Source: Pseudofrankia asymbiotica (GTDB lineage: Bacteria > Actinomycetota > Actinomycetes > Frankiales > Frankiaceae). From it: 8,147 nt of DNA. The notes below the pieces were generated by a model. The model saw only the letters and a program-made list of their open reading frames with translations, was not told where the DNA came from and searched no databases. Within the stretch, counting starts at the first letter, position 1. Every line of letters starts with the position of its first letter. The position numbers and the translations under genes are program-made. The stretch lies in NCBI RefSeq assembly GCF_001983105.1, contig NZ_MOMC01000014.1:198600-206746 (forward strand), given 5' to 3'. Shown here piece after piece: positions 6,462 to 8,147 of this stretch.

Positions 6462-6806
6462 TCAGGACGCGGTCGAGGACCCCCGGAGCTTGGCGAGGGC
6501 CTCCGCGAGGATCGCCTCGCCGTCCTTCTCGTTACGCCGTTCCCGGACGTAGGCGAGGTGGGTCTTGTACGGTTCGATCTTGGGTGGTGCGGGGGTGTTC
6601 TCCCGGTCCTGGCCCGCCGGATAGCCACAGCTTGGGCAGTCCCACGTTTCAGGGACCGCGGCGTCCACGGCGAACGACGGGCGCGTCTCGTGCTGGTTCG
6701 CGCACCAGAACGACACCCGCTGCCGCGCAGCCGTCTCGCCCCGCTCGGCCTCTCCCATCGGTCCCGCCCCGACCCGGCTCCCCCGGATGGCGTTGCCACC
6801 TGCCAC
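6462..6806 (-). CDS. rbpA: RNA polymerase-binding protein RbpA
   Basis: RbpA is an actinobacterial transcription factor that binds RNA polymerase and the principal sigma factors, stabilises the open promoter complex and modulates rifampicin response. The 114-residue protein matches family length (about 110-125). It starts with the typical basic N-terminal tail (AIRGSRVGAGPMGEAERGE, 6-24). A core zinc-type domain follows, with VSFWCANQHETRPSF (Cys35, His39) and ETWDCPSCGYPAGQ (Cys57, Cys60), all four ligand positions present. A basic linker (PPKIEPYKTHLAYVRERR, about 74-91) and a C-terminal helix (DGEAILAEALAKLRG) form the sigma-interaction domain. The GTG start is the only in-frame start before an upstream TGA and has AAGGAG 10 bases upstream. 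It lies between a solute-binding protein gene and a membrane kinase on the same strand. The long upstream gap carries repeats and promoter-like elements. Confidence 0.97.
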   Translation of the reverse strand: MAGGNAIRGSRVGAGPMGEAERGETAARQRVSFWCANQHETRPSFAVDAAVPETWDCPSCGYPAGQDRENTPAPPKIEPYKTHLAYVRERRNEKDGEAILAEALAKLRGSSTAS

Positions 6807-6816
6807 GGCCCGCGTA

Positions 6817-6822
6817 CTCCTT
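6817..6822 (-). promoter_or_regulatory. rbpA ribosome binding site
   Basis: On the - strand this reads AAGGAG, 10 bases before the GTG. It supports that start and the 114-residue length. Confidence 0.7.
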
Positions 6823-6826
6823 CTGT

Positions 6827-6872
6827 TCAGTGCCAGTCACGTCAGCGCCAGCCAAGGTGGTCAGTACCAGCC
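6827..6872 (-). repeat. Three 12-nt direct repeats in the rbpA leader
   Basis: On the + strand TCAGTGCCAGTC (6827-6838), TCAGCGCCAGCC (6842-6853) and TCAGTACCAGCC (6861-6872) fit TCAGYRCCAGYC; on the rbpA strand this is GRCTGGYRCTGA. Copy starts are 15 and 19 bp apart. A partial copy (GCACCAGCC) occurs near 6905. The repeats end just before the ribosome binding site, so they could act as DNA sites or in the leader RNA. Function is unknown. Confidence 0.6.
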
Positions 6873-6897
6873 GGGCCGGTCCCGGCGCCGGTCCGGC
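6870..6897 (-). other. Hairpin-forming inverted repeat in the rbpA leader
   Basis: GCCGGGCCGG (6870-6879) faces CCGGTCCGGC (6888-6897) across an 8-base spacer. Nine of ten positions pair by Watson-Crick; the tenth is G-T on the + strand and A-C on the rbpA transcript. GC content makes a stable stem likely. It is followed by the 12-nt repeats rather than a T-run, so it is a leader structure rather than an intrinsic terminator. In sequence this GC-rich, chance hairpins are common. Confidence 0.4.
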
Positions 6898-6926
6898 GAA
6901 CCGGCACCAGCCACGTTAGACGTCGG

Positions 6927-6943
6927 ACCAGGTATAACCCGGT
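6927..6943 (-). promoter_or_regulatory. Operator-like ACCnGGT pair around a -10-like TATACC upstream of rbpA
   Basis: The + strand reads ACCAGGTATAACCCGGT. It consists of two ACCnGGT heptamers separated by ATA, 10 bp apart start to start, making a 17-bp imperfect palindrome. On the rbpA strand bases 6936-6931 read TATACC, a four-of-six match to TATAAT. No -35 element is seen at 17-18 nt. The element lies about 120 bp upstream of the rbpA GTG, which would give a leader of similar length. Confidence 0.4.
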
Positions 6944-6974
6944 TCGCTCTGGGGCGAGTGTAGGACGCGGGGGC

Positions 6975-7000
6975 CACCACATGACGCACCGGGGGATTCC
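6975..7000 (-). promoter_or_regulatory. SigR-like promoter candidate for rbpA
   Basis: On the - strand GGAAT (7000-6996) is followed after 18 nt by GTG (6977-6975). The Streptomyces SigR (thiol-oxidative stress sigma) consensus is GGAAT-N18/19-GTT, and rbpA in Streptomyces coelicolor is known to have a SigR-dependent promoter. The spacing is right, but the last base of the -10 element differs and the site lies about 170 bp before the gene. It starts 29 bases past the stop of the upstream gene. Confidence 0.3.
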
Positions 7001-7028
7001 ACGCCCCACGGACGACCAAGAGACCGAC

Positions 7029-8147
7029 TTATGCGGGCCCCAGGGAGACGCCTGTGGGGTCGCCAGTGCCGATCGACGGGACAAGGGTGAACGACAGCAC
7101 AGAGGAGCTGTGGAGCCGCGGCTCGGCCACCGTGGCCAGTGGGATGAAGGCGACGTCACGCAGCACCGTCGCCTCCAGGTCGGCCCACGCCCCGGCGCGC
7201 AGGGTCTCGGGGACGGCCCGCAGGGCCACACCCATGGTCGCGAGGATGTTCCTGGTGTCGTAGCCGCCGTCGACGGGGCGCTGGCCGACCCAGTTCGGGT
7301 CGAGCAACGGCTGGAGAACGGTCCGCCCGGCGTTGCCGAACCACAACGGGGTGATGGTCGTCAGCGCCAGGTCCCAGCTCTGGGCCAGCGGGCTGACGGC
7401 GGCCGTCGCGAAGTCCGCCGCGGCGCGCGCCTGGACGTCCAGCTTCACGCCCACCTTGGCGAACGTCTCGGCCAGGGCGGAGGCGACGGCCGCGTCACGC
7501 GGGCTGTCGGAGGTGAGCAGTGTCAGCGTGCTCACCGGCGCACCCGCCGCGTTGGCGAGCCCCTGCCCGCACCGGGCGGCGTCGCCGGCGCCGGACGGGG
7601 TCGGGAACGGGTCCAGCGGGCTGTAGCCGGTCATCGTCGGCTGCAGCAGCTGCGTCGCGGCCGTGGCGAACGGCGGGCCGCCGAGCGCCTTGACGACCGA
7701 GATCCGGTCGACGCACGTCGCGAGTGTCTCCCGGACGGTCAGGTCGTCGAGGGCGGCGGCCGCCGGCCCGTGCCGGGCGACGGCCAGGAGCATCGTCGAC
7801 CCGGTCGTCGGGACCGACAACCGAGGGTCGCCCGCCTGGAGCAGGGCCGCGGCCCGGTCCAGCGGGACGGCGGAATCCAGCGTCATGTCCGCGTCGCCGG
7901 CCTCGATCCGCGCCTGCGCGGTGGCCGCGTCCACTCCGGTGTGGATCTTTATGTAGTCCGGCCCGTCCGCCGCCCGGCGGATGAAGTCGGTGTGGGAGTT
8001 CCACTCCTCGTTGCGCGAGAGTACGTACGTCCCGCCGGTGTTGTCGGTGATCCGGTACGGGCCGTCGGACACCAGGTTGGCCAGGTAGTCGGGCGAGTTC
8101 GGCAGGTAGTTGAGCGCCTCGTAGGGCACGGGCGCCGCCGCCGGCAG
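7029..8147 (-). CDS. ABC transporter family 5 solute-binding protein, C-terminal part (5' end cut by window edge)
   Basis: The frame is open from the right window edge to a TAA stop, giving 372 residues. It resembles the extracellular family 5 (OppA/DppA type, PF00496-like) proteins that bind peptides, nickel or other small solutes outside the membrane and deliver them to an ABC importer. Family features are SDGPYRITDNTGGTYVLSRNEEW (about 27-49), GPDYIKIHTGVDAATAQARIEAGDADM (about 62-88), DDLTVRETLATCVDRISVVKALGG (about 134-157), and a C-terminal segment ending VAFIPLATV. Full-length members have about 500-600 residues, so the N-terminus with the expected lipoprotein signal is missing. The in-frame GTG at 8129 is internal, since family-like sequence continues through it. 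No permease or ATPase gene is visible here. It is codirectional with rbpA but separated by 222 nt with its own promoter-like signals. Ligand cannot be inferred. Confidence 0.85.
   Translation of the reverse strand: MPAAAPVPYEALNYLPNSPDYLANLVSDGPYRITDNTGGTYVLSRNEEWNSHTDFIRRAADGPDYIKIHTGVDAATAQARIEAGDADMTLDSAVPLDRAAALLQAGDPRLSVPTTGSTMLLAVARHGPAAAALDDLTVRETLATCVDRISVVKALGGPPFATAATQLLQPTMTGYSPLDPFPTPSGAGDAARCGQGLANAAGAPVSTLTLLTSDSPRDAAVASALAETFAKVGVKLDVQARAAADFATAAVSPLAQSWDLALTTITPLWFGNAGRTVLQPLLDPNWVGQRPVDGGYDTRNILATMGVALRAVPETLRAGAWADLEATVLRDVAFIPLATVAEPRLHSSSVLSFTLVPSIGTGDPTGVSLGPA

Noticed and set aside
1..8147. tRNA or rRNA genes, CRISPR arrays, insertion sequences, integrase or toxin-antitoxin genes.
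   Set aside because: No matching sequence, regular spacer array, terminal inverted repeats or mobile-element protein was seen on either strand.

Overview
The window is very GC-rich, roughly three quarters G+C by eye. It carries long spurious open frames opposite real genes, frequent GTG starts, and actinobacterial marker genes (opcA, rbpA, an eukaryotic-type Ser/Thr kinase). Together these point to a filamentous or Frankia-like actinobacterium. No species can be assigned from sequence alone. Both edges cut through genes.

Left third (1-2661, + strand): the oxidative pentose phosphate operon, made of the C-terminal half of zwf (glucose-6-phosphate dehydrogenase), opcA (its assembly factor) and pgl (6-phosphogluconolactonase). 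opcA and pgl overlap by one base. The operon appears to end in an intrinsic terminator (CCGGCC/GGCCGG stem plus T6) that contains the pgl stop codon. These enzymes convert glucose-6-phosphate to 6-phosphogluconate with NADPH (or F420H2 in some actinobacterial enzymes) as reduced product.

Middle (2662-4137, + strand): a short non-coding stretch with a perfect 16-bp palindrome, then an AT-rich island holding a TAAAAT -10-like box inside an inverted repeat (AAATTTG-N9-CAAATTT). This is followed by a monocistronic amidohydrolase-2 family (PF04909-type) metal-dependent hydrolase or decarboxylase of unknown substrate.

Right half (4163-8147, - strand): a transmembrane Ser/Thr protein kinase with an extracytoplasmic beta-rich C-terminal domain, convergent with the amidohydrolase. 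Upstream of it, on the same strand, are rbpA (RNA polymerase-binding, sigma-contacting transcription factor) and then the 3' part of a family 5 extracellular solute-binding protein gene. The rbpA leader is unusual: it has three 12-nt near-identical repeats, a 10-bp-stem hairpin, a pair of ACCnGGT half-sites around a -10-like TATACC, and a SigR-like GGAAT-N18-GTG further up.

I did not find a clearly new multi-gene system. The best leads are the structured rbpA control region, the operator-like repeat before the amidohydrolase, and the kinase architecture (a low-complexity insert in the catalytic domain, an 18-bp-repeat-encoded linker and a two-cysteine ectodomain). No rRNA, tRNA, CRISPR, IS element or phage gene was seen.
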